A stretch of DNA of 64,000 nucleotides from Lysobacterales bacterium. Lineage in GTDB: Bacteria; Pseudomonadota; Gammaproteobacteria; Xanthomonadales; Marinicellaceae. Position numbers and translations under genes: made by a program. The stretch spans positions 1 to 64,000 of the forward strand of contig JAMOMK010000110.1 in the NCBI GenBank assembly GCA_027067055.1, given 5' to 3'. Under the pieces are notes generated by a model. It did not search any database, was not told the origin of the DNA, and saw only the letters and a list, made by a program, of their open reading frames with translations. Shown piece after piece: positions 38,633 through 45,554 of this stretch (the stretch's first letter is position 1; each line of letters opens with the position of its first letter).

Positions 38633-39354
38633 TAGCTTGCCACCTCATCAGTATTCAGGGCCAGTAACAAACCAGCCAATTCTGCTCCAACTTTTAAACC
38701 AACAGCCAGATACAATAAAGGTAATGTCCCTGCTGACCAAAGACTGGCGAACTCGCCATGACCCAATAAAGGCTGTAAAAAACTTTGACCTTTAAATAAA
38801 GCAACAACACCAATCACAATAAAACTAACCCCTGCAAAACTTTCGATAATCGAAACCATGCCATGATTAATGGATACTCTTCGTGGTCGAACAATAACTA
38901 GCATGGAAAAAGCCACCGCTAAAACGACACCACCTTGAAAACCTCCGCCAGGAGTTAAATGACCATGAGTAATAATGTACATACCCACAACCAACAACAA
39001 AGGGAAGATTAAATCAATAGCATTCACCGCGACAAAACCACTGTCATGGTGATCGTGTTTATCATCATTATTGCTGGCATGCTTATTGAAGCTGGATTTA
39101 GTTAAAACCAAACCAACAACCGAAGCGGCTGCAAACAAAATAGATAATTCACCTAGCGTATCCAATCCACGATAGCCAAGCACCACCGAAGTCACGACAT
39201 TGGCTGCTCCTACTTGGTCTTTGGCACCTTCCAAAATAGCATTTCCCACCAACATAGGTGTATGGCCCATTGGAAGTAGCCCAGTTATGACCATGAGTAA
39301 AAATACCAATCCAGAAATAAATAACAATGCAGAATATTTAGTCATGTCGTTCAC
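38632..39354 (-). CDS. mrpB: MrpB subunit (MbxF-like, with extra N-terminal helices)
   Basis: 240 residues. The C-terminal 135 residues are a MnhB domain: LIFPLLLVVGMYIITHGHLTPGGGFQGG and the following helices. The first 100 residues have extra helices with VVLGYRGLDTLGELSILFAAA, which corresponds to the MbhE-like part (the end of MrpA in classical Mrp). So the protein combines the MbhE and MbhF pieces, as I recall for MbxF. It begins within the end of the DUF4040 gene. Confidence 0.9.
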   Translation of the reverse strand: MNDMTKYSALLFISGLVFLLMVITGLLPMGHTPMLVGNAILEGAKDQVGAANVVTSVVLGYRGLDTLGELSILFAAASVVGLVLTKSSFNKHASNNDDKHDHHDSGFVAVNAIDLIFPLLLVVGMYIITHGHLTPGGGFQGGVVLAVAFSMLVIVRPRRVSINHGMVSIIESFAGVSFIVIGVVALFKGQSFLQPLLGHGEFASLWSAGTLPLLYLAVGLKVGAELAGLLLALNTDEVAS

Positions 39355-39616
39355 CTGCTTTTACTTTGTCTATTGAATCGGTCTTCCAATAACCCAGGCG
39401 TTTTAAACCAATGGCTAAAATCAATGAGCTTAAGCCCGCACCAATTGCTGCCTCTGTCATGGCGACATCAGGCGCTTTTACAATCGCAAAAATAACTGTC
39501 AAAGATAAAGAAACCACCGCTGATGCGACTACTGCCGCAATCATATTAGGTAAAAACAACACCGCAAGAGCTGCTGCTAACATAATAAATACCACTACCG
39601 CAACTACCCAAATCAT
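39338..39616 (-). CDS. DUF4040/MbhD-like small subunit
   Basis: 92 residues, three membrane helices. The family core KAPDVAMTEAAIGAGLSSLILAIGLKRLG, including the conserved Glu, corresponds to a C-terminal helix group of MrpA and to MbhD/MbxD. Its existence as a separate gene means that MrpA is split here, the feature that separates Mbh/Mbx-type modules from ordinary seven-gene Mrp operons. Overlaps MrpG and MrpB genes at both ends. Confidence 0.88.
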   Translation of the reverse strand: MIWVVAVVVFIMLAAALAVLFLPNMIAAVVASAVVSLSLTVIFAIVKAPDVAMTEAAIGAGLSSLILAIGLKRLGYWKTDSIDKVKAGERHD

Positions 39617-39963
39617 GAGTCTTTCTCCTTATTATCCGAGACCTTAACTTCACCCTCGGAGTCTTTAATGTCATCCTCTTTTTTGTGCCAAACTTTAATA
39701 CCGCTGCGGTAAAACGCACGGGAAATGGCAGAAGAACTCACTGGAGAAGTCAAAAGAGTGAAACCTAAAATCACCAACAATTTACTCCACCACAATGGAT
39801 GAATCAAAAACAAACCAAATAAAATACCAATAGCACCCAAGGTCACACCTTTTGTACCAACTTGAATTCGGTTGTAAACATCAGGCATGCGGATTAAACC
39901 CACCGCACCTAAAAAAATGAATACCGCACCGAACAAGATAAATAAGTCACCAATAAAATGCAT
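39613..39963 (-). CDS. mrpG: MrpG subunit (MbxC-like)
   Basis: 116 residues, three membrane helices. The MnhG signature is clear: FLGAVGLIRMPDVYNRIQVGTKGVTLGA, then GFTLLTSPVSSSAISRAFYRSG. The C-terminal 25 residues are acidic and lysine-rich (EDDIKDSEGEVKVSDNKEKD). The stop overlaps the DUF4040 start by 4 bp, and the start adjoins the mrpF stop. Confidence 0.93.
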   Translation of the reverse strand: MHFIGDLFILFGAVFIFLGAVGLIRMPDVYNRIQVGTKGVTLGAIGILFGLFLIHPLWWSKLLVILGFTLLTSPVSSSAISRAFYRSGIKVWHKKEDDIKDSEGEVKVSDNKEKDS

Positions 39964-40250
39964 CAGCTTTCCTCCTGCTCTTTTGAACTATCATCTGCTT
40001 TGGATTCAATCACACGCGCTAAAGCAATCATGCCAACAAAGGACAAAACCGCATATACTAAAGCGACATCTAAATATAGAACACTGTCAAAAAATAAAGC
40101 CAGCAAAACCAAAACAACAGAGGCAATCAAATTTAACGCATCGGTTGCCACGATTCTATCTGGATTAGTTGGACCAAAAATCAAACGATAGAGCCCGATT
40201 AATGCAGACATGCCAATTAAAAGCATGGCAATAATTTCAATAAAAGTCAT
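39963..40250 (-). CDS. mrpF: MrpF subunit (MbxB-like)
   Basis: 95 residues, three membrane helices. The conserved GPTNPDRIVATDALNLI motif with Asp typical of MnhF is present, followed by LDVALVYAVLSFVGMIALAR. A hydrophilic Ser/Glu/Lys tail ends the protein. It lies 10 bp after mrpE and overlaps mrpG by one base. Confidence 0.93.
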   Translation of the reverse strand: MTFIEIIAMLLIGMSALIGLYRLIFGPTNPDRIVATDALNLIASVVLVLLALFFDSVLYLDVALVYAVLSFVGMIALARVIESKADDSSKEQEES

Positions 40251-40260
40251 ATTATTATCC

Positions 40261-40764
40261 TCATTTTAAGAACCCCTTAAGATACTTCTCAAATTTAGCC
40301 ACAATTAACTGAGTGGAAGTGTTTATATCGCTGTTTTTAGGAACATCAATCCAATGCACCAACAAACTATCACCGACCACATCAACCGTGAGCGTTCCTG
40401 GAGTTAAGGTAATGCTATTAGCCAAAAACAACTTGCCTAAATCAGATTGCATGGTGGTTTTGATTTCAACCACATCGGGATGCAATTTCATGTCTTTAGA
40501 AACCACTCGTTTGGCCAAATCAAAATTGGCTTTAATCAAAGCCATAAAGAAATACCAAAGATAGCTAAGCAAGCCCAAGAAAAACCCAAGATGCAAACGC
40601 AAACCATTGAGAATTTTCATCTTAGGTGCAGATATAATACTGACCACCAATGAAATAATGACACCACTGATAAGCTCATCAGCAGCAAAAGATGCTGTTA
40701 ACAATAGCCAAAGCAATAAGCAAATGACGAAAGTAACAACATAGGGAGAAGACGAATTTTTCAT
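40261..40764 (-). CDS. mrpE: MrpE subunit (MbxA-like)
   Basis: 167 residues, first gene of the operon. Two to three N-terminal membrane helices and a cytoplasmic C-terminal domain with ANSITLTPGTLTVDVVGDSLLVHWIDV, the MnhE signature. A weak AAGGAA site precedes the ATG (AAGGAAAAGTAT then ATG). The 200 bp upstream are shared with a divergent gene and contain an FNR-like palindrome. Confidence 0.93.
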   Translation of the reverse strand: MKNSSSPYVVTFVICLLLWLLLTASFAADELISGVIISLVVSIISAPKMKILNGLRLHLGFFLGLLSYLWYFFMALIKANFDLAKRVVSKDMKLHPDVVEIKTTMQSDLGKLFLANSITLTPGTLTVDVVGDSLLVHWIDVPKNSDINTSTQLIVAKFEKYLKGFLK

Positions 40765-40868
40765 ATACTTTTCCTTACAAATAAATTATTGAAGCCGTTT
40801 GAAATTTCATCGTGACCAATCCCCTTAGCCTCTAACCGAGATTCTAGCCGTGTTAGGGGCAAAGGTAA

Positions 40869-40882
40869 TTGACATGAATCAA
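40869..40882. promoter_or_regulatory. FNR/CRP-family-like binding site
   Basis: TTGACATGAATCAA differs from the FNR consensus TTGAT-N4-ATCAA at one position. It lies in the 200-bp divergent region between mrpE and the M14-type deacylase gene, about 55 bp before the predicted start site of the plus-strand promoter. If real it would tie one or both units to oxygen. A single site found by eye has a sizeable chance of being random in AT-rich DNA. Confidence 0.35.
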
Positions 40883-40915
40883 ATAGTACAAACGAAATCA
40901 TTGCTTATTTGACTG

Positions 40916-40924
40916 TGCTATAAT
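40916..40924 (+). promoter_or_regulatory. Extended -10 promoter before the M14-type deacylase gene
   Basis: TGC directly followed by TATAAT (40919-40924) is an extended -10 element, with predicted start near 40931, about 34 bp before the ATG at 40965. No good -35 is seen, which extended -10 promoters tolerate. Confidence 0.45.
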
Positions 40925-40964
40925 TGCTCGCTCACAAGCCAATATTAGAACAAAAACAAAACAC

Positions 40965-41897
40965 ATGAATATAGCAGGAGTCGAAATAAAAAAAGGGCAA
41001 ACCAAAACCATTAAGCTTGCTATTGCCAAACTTACCTCTGGAACAGAAATTGATATTCCTGTTGTTGTCTCTCGTGGCGCAAGTGATGGGCCAGTTTTGT
41101 TGTTAATGGCAGGTTTGCATGGCGATGAAATAAATTCGGTGGATGTGGTGCGAAGAATCTTGGATGAAAAAATCAATCAAGTTGAAAATGGCACGGTTAT
41201 TTGTATTCCAATTCTCAATATTTTTGGCTTTATCAATTATTCGCGCGAAGTGCCTGATGGTAAAGATGTAAACCGCTCTTTTCCAGGCTTTTCCAAAGGC
41301 TCGCTAGCTAGTCAAATAGCTTACCATTTAACAAAAACCATTTTGCCACATTGCGATTACATTATTGACTTTCACACCGGTGGAAAAAGCCGATTTAATG
41401 CCGCTCAGATTCGTGCGGTGTTAACAGATGAAAAAAGTGCAGAACTGGCACTGGCGTTTAATGCGCCGTTTACTTTACACTCTAACCTCATTCCACAATC
41501 TTTACGGGATACAGCAAGTAAAAAAGGTAAAACCATTATTGTTTTTGAAGGCGGAGAATCCCTACGTTTTGACCAAGCCGTGACAGAAGTCGCTCTATCA
41601 GGAACGAAAAAAGTCTTGAATTTTCTGAATATGTCGGATTATGCAGAAAACATTAACCCAAGCAAAACATTCCATAACCGAAAATGGCTACGCGCACCCG
41701 TTTCGGGTTTTTTTCATCCGACGGTTAAAGTTGGCGACAAGGTTAAATTTAAACAAACAGTTGGTTCCATATGTGGGCCTTTGGGAGATTACCATGAGCC
41801 CTGTATCTCACCAAAAAATGCCTACGTAATTACATTCAACAACAACCCAGTGGTCAATCGCGGCGATGCCATAATACAGGTGGCTTATGACGCTTAG
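40965..41897 (+). CDS. Succinylglutamate desuccinylase/aspartoacylase-family deacylase
   Basis: 310 residues, M14-type zinc carboxypeptidase fold. Zinc ligands: His52 and Glu55 in GLHGDE and His137 in IDFHTGG; the substrate-binding DVNRSFPG is present at about 102-109. The C-terminal domain has a biotinyl-like beta fold (GFFHPTVKVGDKVKFKQTVG). Such enzymes remove acyl groups from amino acids or peptides, and often sit near RimK-type ligases; rimK here is 14 kb away. Divergent from the Mbx-type operon. Substrate unknown. Confidence 0.88.
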   Translation: MNIAGVEIKKGQTKTIKLAIAKLTSGTEIDIPVVVSRGASDGPVLLLMAGLHGDEINSVDVVRRILDEKINQVENGTVICIPILNIFGFINYSREVPDGKDVNRSFPGFSKGSLASQIAYHLTKTILPHCDYIIDFHTGGKSRFNAAQIRAVLTDEKSAELALAFNAPFTLHSNLIPQSLRDTASKKGKTIIVFEGGESLRFDQAVTEVALSGTKKVLNFLNMSDYAENINPSKTFHNRKWLRAPVSGFFHPTVKVGDKVKFKQTVGSICGPLGDYHEPCISPKNAYVITFNNNPVVNRGDAIIQVAYDA

Positions 41898-42177
41898 TCA
41901 ATCATTGGAGTACTTAGCAAAAAACCGAAAACTGGTTATTTTGTTTCTATTTATCTTTTATCCCTTTGGAGTTTATCTGATGTGGAAAGGCGAGCATTTT
42001 AACCCAGATATGCGTTGGATGATTTCTTTAATATTAATCATTTGGACTTTGTATCTTGGCAGTAATAAATCTGAAAATGTAATAACCCCCTCTGAATGTA
42101 GTGCCACGTTTTACCAAAACGGTTGTACTTATTACCGGGACAGCAATTGCCAGGTTGTTGCTCAGTCCTGCGACTAA
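41887..42177 (+). CDS. Small membrane protein with Cys-rich C-terminus, unknown
   Basis: 96 residues, not recognised. Two hydrophobic segments (about 15-31 and 41-56) are followed by a C-terminal tail with four cysteines (SECSATFYQNGCTYYRDSNC, then QSCD). If the tail is periplasmic the cysteines could form two disulfides. It overlaps the preceding deacylase gene by 11 bp, so it is translationally coupled to it. Confidence 0.6.
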   Translation: MTLSQSLEYLAKNRKLVILFLFIFYPFGVYLMWKGEHFNPDMRWMISLILIIWTLYLGSNKSENVITPSECSATFYQNGCTYYRDSNCQVVAQSCD

Positions 42178-42181
42178 TTCC

Positions 42182-42643
42182 ATGCGTTTTTTCCCAAGCG
42201 AAGACTATCAAATACAATGCCAAAAGCTATTTGAAGTTTATCAGTTAGCAATTCAACAGCAGTTACCCAATACCCAAATCGAACACATCGGCGCATCAGC
42301 CATACCCAACTGTATCTCCAAAGGCGACCTAGATATTTATGTCGCCGTAGATAATGTCGAACAAGCCATTGCCACAATTGAACAATTAAATTTTAAAATC
42401 AAACAAAATACCCTGCGAACACCGCAATTGTGTATGCTCGAATCTCAAAAGAGTGAGGATGTAGCAATTCAATTGGTAGAAAAAGGTTCACCCTTTGAAG
42501 ACTTCCTACGTTTCTGAGATAAATTACGTTCAAACTCTGATTTAGTCGAACAATACAACCAAATGAAACTATCCTGCACAGGGTTTACTCAAGAACAATA
42601 CCGTGAGGTAAAAGCACGGTTTATTGAAGATGTTTTAGCTTAG
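42182..42643 (+). pseudogene. GrpB-family (UPF0157) gene interrupted by an in-frame TGA
   Basis: A nucleotidyltransferase-fold GrpB-like protein. ATG 42182 opens a frame with QIEHIGASAIPNCISKGDLDIYV (GSTAVPGLxAKPxIDI-like) and stops at TGA 42515-42517 after FEDFLRF. The same frame then continues for 41 codons, DKLRSNSDLVEQYNQMK and YREVKARFIEDVLA, which is exactly the expected end of the family, stopping at TAG 42641. One nonsense change therefore splits an otherwise intact gene. The truncated product (111 residues) could still be made. Confidence 0.75.
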
Positions 42644-42658
42644 TCGCTCTACTCCCAC

Positions 42659-42743
42659 GTAGGATGTGGCCATGCCCATCATTTAAAACTTTATGATTAT
42701 CGAGGTTTCTGAAACACTGCCGGTGGGCGAGGCCACACCCTAC
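42659..42743. repeat. Imperfect 20-bp inverted repeat (REP-like)
   Basis: GTAGGATGTGGCCATGCCCA at 42659-42678 and the reverse complement of 42724-42743 (GTAGGGTGTGGCCTCGCCCA) match at 17 of 20 positions with a 45-bp spacer. It is more GC-rich than its surroundings and lies just downstream of the broken GrpB gene, typical of a dispersed palindromic element. Confidence 0.6.
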
Positions 42744-42782
42744 ATCCATCTGCGTAAATCTGCATTATCTGTGGGCAATAAT

Positions 42783-43760
42783 TTACTCAAACTCCATTGC
42801 TCGATAAATTCTACCAATGTTTTGTTTAGCTAAATCACTGAAGGTATGAAGGTGTTCGTAGGCGGATAGATCCATTTCGTAGGCTTCTTGTAAATCGCCG
42901 TCGTTTTCTAGGATTTTAGCAACTTGTTGGCGCACGTATTTTAAATAATCAACGGTATATTTGCGTACCTCTACCATAGTTGTAGGTGTGCCGTGTCCTG
43001 GGATGACGGTTTTTGCACCTAATGGTTCAAACTTGGTTTCCCATGTATTAATCCACGCGGCAGTATCAGTGTGATCGGTGACGGGTAATAAGCGTTGGTG
43101 AAATGCCATATCACCAGAAATAACCAGCTTTTGTTGTGGTAGCCACACAACAATATCGCCGGGTGAATGGGCAGGGCCTAAATGCAGGGCTTGGATGATT
43201 GTTCCGCCCATGTTTAACTCATATTTATCATCAAAAGTAATGTCGGCAACGGTGGCTTTGGTAAATTTGCCTTTGTCTTTTTGCCTGTTTTGCATGCGCT
43301 CTACTGAAGATTTGGCATAGCGTTTCATGACGGCTGCAGCATCTTTGTGAGCGACAATTTTAGCCCCTTGTTCTTGCCAGTAGTTTGAACCCAGCATGGC
43401 ATGGCCTTGGGCATTTTCTAAGATGACGTATTTTACCGGTTGTTTGGTGAGCTTTTTAATTTCGTTATGTAAGGCTTGCGCCAGTAAATAGTTGGCACTG
43501 GCATTAACTACGACAACACCTTCATCGGTGATGATAAAAGATAAATTATTATTGTGCCCTGAATTTTCATAGGTCGGGGCCGCTGTTGCACCGATGGCAG
43601 AATAAACATTAGCCGACACCTGTTGTGGGTATTTGTACAGAATTGAATCTGGTGCTAGATAGGATTGTGGTTCAGTTGTTTTTGCAGGTGGAATTTTGAC
43701 ATTAAATTCACACGCTGTTAATAACAAGCTTAAAAACAGTATTGTTAGTATTTTATTCAT
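42783..43760 (-). CDS. Metallo-beta-lactamase-fold lipoprotein with altered metal motif
   Basis: 325 residues. Signal peptide with lipobox LLTAC, so the protein should be a lipoprotein. MBL fold: the first motif, normally HxHxDH, reads ENAQGHAMLG, keeping only one of the expected ligands; the later ligands are kept (GPAHSPGD, VISGDMAFH, PGHGTP). Related proteins encoded near sulfur-oxidation or quinoprotein genes (SoxH-like) are known to me with similar NGQ-H motifs, so it may be a genuine subfamily with a modified metal site and not a dead enzyme. It is a single-gene unit on the minus strand. Confidence 0.82.
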   Translation of the reverse strand: MNKILTILFLSLLLTACEFNVKIPPAKTTEPQSYLAPDSILYKYPQQVSANVYSAIGATAAPTYENSGHNNNLSFIITDEGVVVVNASANYLLAQALHNEIKKLTKQPVKYVILENAQGHAMLGSNYWQEQGAKIVAHKDAAAVMKRYAKSSVERMQNRQKDKGKFTKATVADITFDDKYELNMGGTIIQALHLGPAHSPGDIVVWLPQQKLVISGDMAFHQRLLPVTDHTDTAAWINTWETKFEPLGAKTVIPGHGTPTTMVEVRKYTVDYLKYVRQQVAKILENDGDLQEAYEMDLSAYEHLHTFSDLAKQNIGRIYRAMEFE

Positions 43761-43889
43761 GGATTGAGCTTAGCATAAGTTATAGGAAAGTTGCAACGGC
43801 TTGCAGTGGAGCAGGATTTATTTCCCCTTCTACCTAGACAACAAAGGCGTTTTTGGCGTATTTATGCTTATTGTAGAGTACTTAACAAA

Positions 43890-43906
43890 AATGTTAGCAT
43901 AACATT
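43890..43906. promoter_or_regulatory. Short inverted repeat in the rdgC upstream region
   Basis: AATGTTA and TAACATT flank GCA as a perfect 7-bp inverted repeat, in the 252-bp region between the divergent MBL-fold gene and rdgC. It resembles an operator for a dimeric repressor but does not match LexA. The rest of the region shows nothing else I can support. Confidence 0.3.
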
Positions 43907-44012
43907 AAATTTTCACAGCTTTGTCACAAACTCACATTTACCTTGTTAAAAGCTATTTGTGAACGCTCTTAATAGAGTAAAATGATCTTTTTTATCAAAC
44001 AATATTACATTT

Positions 44013-44915
44013 ATGCAATTTAAAAACGCACGGATTTTTCTACTACCTCAAGATTTTACTATAGAATCGGATACCTTTTCAGAACAATTGGAGCATGATG
44101 CTCTCAAGCCTTGTGGGCCGCAAGACATGGCATCACAGGGTTGGATTTCACCATTTAATCGCGAAAGTGAGGTGTATTGTTGGCAAAGTGGCAGTGCCCA
44201 ACTCATTATGTTTGCCATTGAAGAAAAGATATTGCCTGCAGCGGTTGTTAATCAAGAGTTGCAAGAAAAAGTTTCATCTATCCAAACTGACACAGGCAGC
44301 AAGCCTGGGCGTAAAGTGCAGTCGGATATGAAACAAGAGATTTTATTTGAATTGCTTCCACAGGCTTTTACCAAGCTGAAAAAAATGGGTGCTTATATTG
44401 ATAATGAGTTGAGTTTATTGGTGGTGGATTCTGCCAGTCAAAATCCTGCTGAAAACCTGGTATCACAATTACGCCAAACCTTGGGCTCGTTTAAGGCTGA
44501 AGCTTTTGGTGAATCCTCTGGCATGGCAACAGTGCTGACCAAATGGGTAACCGATGGTCATGCCGAGGGCGGATTTGAGTTCGGATCGAGTATTGTTTTG
44601 GAAACTTTAGATGAAGCCAAGAGTGTTATTCGTGCTAAAAATGTTAATTATCTTACCGATGAAATGAAACGTCATATTGAAAATGGTTATTTAGTCACAC
44701 AAATTGGTTTGATTTTTGATGACCGTGTTGAATTTACTTTAACCCATGATTTTGCGGTTAAAAGTATTAAATTTACCGATATTGTATTGGATGAACTAGA
44801 GCATGAGTCCATCGAATCAGAAGAGCAGTTGTTGGATTCACGATTTACTTTGTTGTCTTTAGAGCTTCGAGAACTCTATAAAGCCTTGTTTCATATTTTT
44901 GCACAAAATAACTAA
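44013..44915 (+). CDS. rdgC: Recombination-associated protein RdgC
   Basis: 300 residues, the family's usual length. RdgC forms a ring around duplex DNA and antagonises RecA loading. The family opening (FKNARIFLL ... LKPCGPQDMASQGWISPF) and GSKPGRKVQSDMKQEILFELLPQAF are clear, with LTKWVTDGHAEGGFEFGS and ENGYLVTQIGLIFDDRVEFTLT in the second half. It is followed by an HD-domain hydrolase 12 bp downstream. Confidence 0.96.
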   Translation: MQFKNARIFLLPQDFTIESDTFSEQLEHDALKPCGPQDMASQGWISPFNRESEVYCWQSGSAQLIMFAIEEKILPAAVVNQELQEKVSSIQTDTGSKPGRKVQSDMKQEILFELLPQAFTKLKKMGAYIDNELSLLVVDSASQNPAENLVSQLRQTLGSFKAEAFGESSGMATVLTKWVTDGHAEGGFEFGSSIVLETLDEAKSVIRAKNVNYLTDEMKRHIENGYLVTQIGLIFDDRVEFTLTHDFAVKSIKFTDIVLDELEHESIESEEQLLDSRFTLLSLELRELYKALFHIFAQNN

Positions 44916-44927
44916 ATAGGAAAGGCA

Positions 44928-45554
44928 ATGAAAAAGTGGATTAATAAATTTAGTGAGTATATTCACAACTTAGAATCAGCCGATGCGGCGCACGATGCTT
45001 CACATGTTGGACGCGTTGCGGTTAATGCTGAAAAATTTGCCAAACTAGAAGGTGCTGATTTAAACATTGTTATACCCGCAGTGTGGTTGCACGATTGTGT
45101 CAGTGTCTCAAAAAGTTCCGAGCTACGCAAAAAGGCCTCGCAGCTTTCAGCAGAAAAAGCCCAAGAGTTATTGCGTGACTGGGGTTATCCTCAAGACAAT
45201 ATCGAAGCCATCAAACATGCCATTGTAGCCCACAGTTATTCTGCCAATATTACACCGACCACATTGGAAGCAGAAATTGTTCAAGATGCAGATAGAATGG
45301 ACTCCATCGGAGCGATTGGTGTGGCACGGATGATGATGACAGGTGGTAAAATGGACTGTACTTTATACAATGAGTCCGATCCTTTTTGTCAGTCACGAAA
45401 GCCAGAAGATAGAAAATGGACAGTGGATCATTTTTATGCCAAATTGCTTAAACTTAATTCAGGTTTTCACACACAAGCGGCGCAAGACGAAGCACAAAGG
45501 CGCCATGATTATATGCTTAATTTCTTGAAACAATTGGAGTCAGAAATTTGTTAA
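44928..45554 (+). CDS. HD-domain phosphohydrolase (YedJ-like)
   Basis: 208 residues. HD motifs in order: HDASHVGRV (His), VWLHDC (His-Asp), HAIVAHSY and QDADRMDSIGAIGVAR (Asp). The order and length match the YedJ family of metal-dependent phosphohydrolases. AGGAAAG precedes the ATG. The stop overlaps the slt start region, so it is in an operon with rdgC and slt. Substrate unknown. Confidence 0.88.
   Translation: MKKWINKFSEYIHNLESADAAHDASHVGRVAVNAEKFAKLEGADLNIVIPAVWLHDCVSVSKSSELRKKASQLSAEKAQELLRDWGYPQDNIEAIKHAIVAHSYSANITPTTLEAEIVQDADRMDSIGAIGVARMMMTGGKMDCTLYNESDPFCQSRKPEDRKWTVDHFYAKLLKLNSGFHTQAAQDEAQRRHDYMLNFLKQLESEIC

Noticed and set aside
31274-40764. Ordinary complex I (nuo operon)
   Set aside because: MrpE, F, G, B and DUF4040 subunits are present, NuoA, J, E, F, G are absent, and the NuoB-like CxxC spacing is of hydrogenase type.
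42515-42517. TGA read as selenocysteine or tryptophan
   Set aside because: No SECIS-like hairpin noted, the family has no conserved Cys/Sec there, and no other gene in the window uses TGA internally; a nonsense mutation is simpler.
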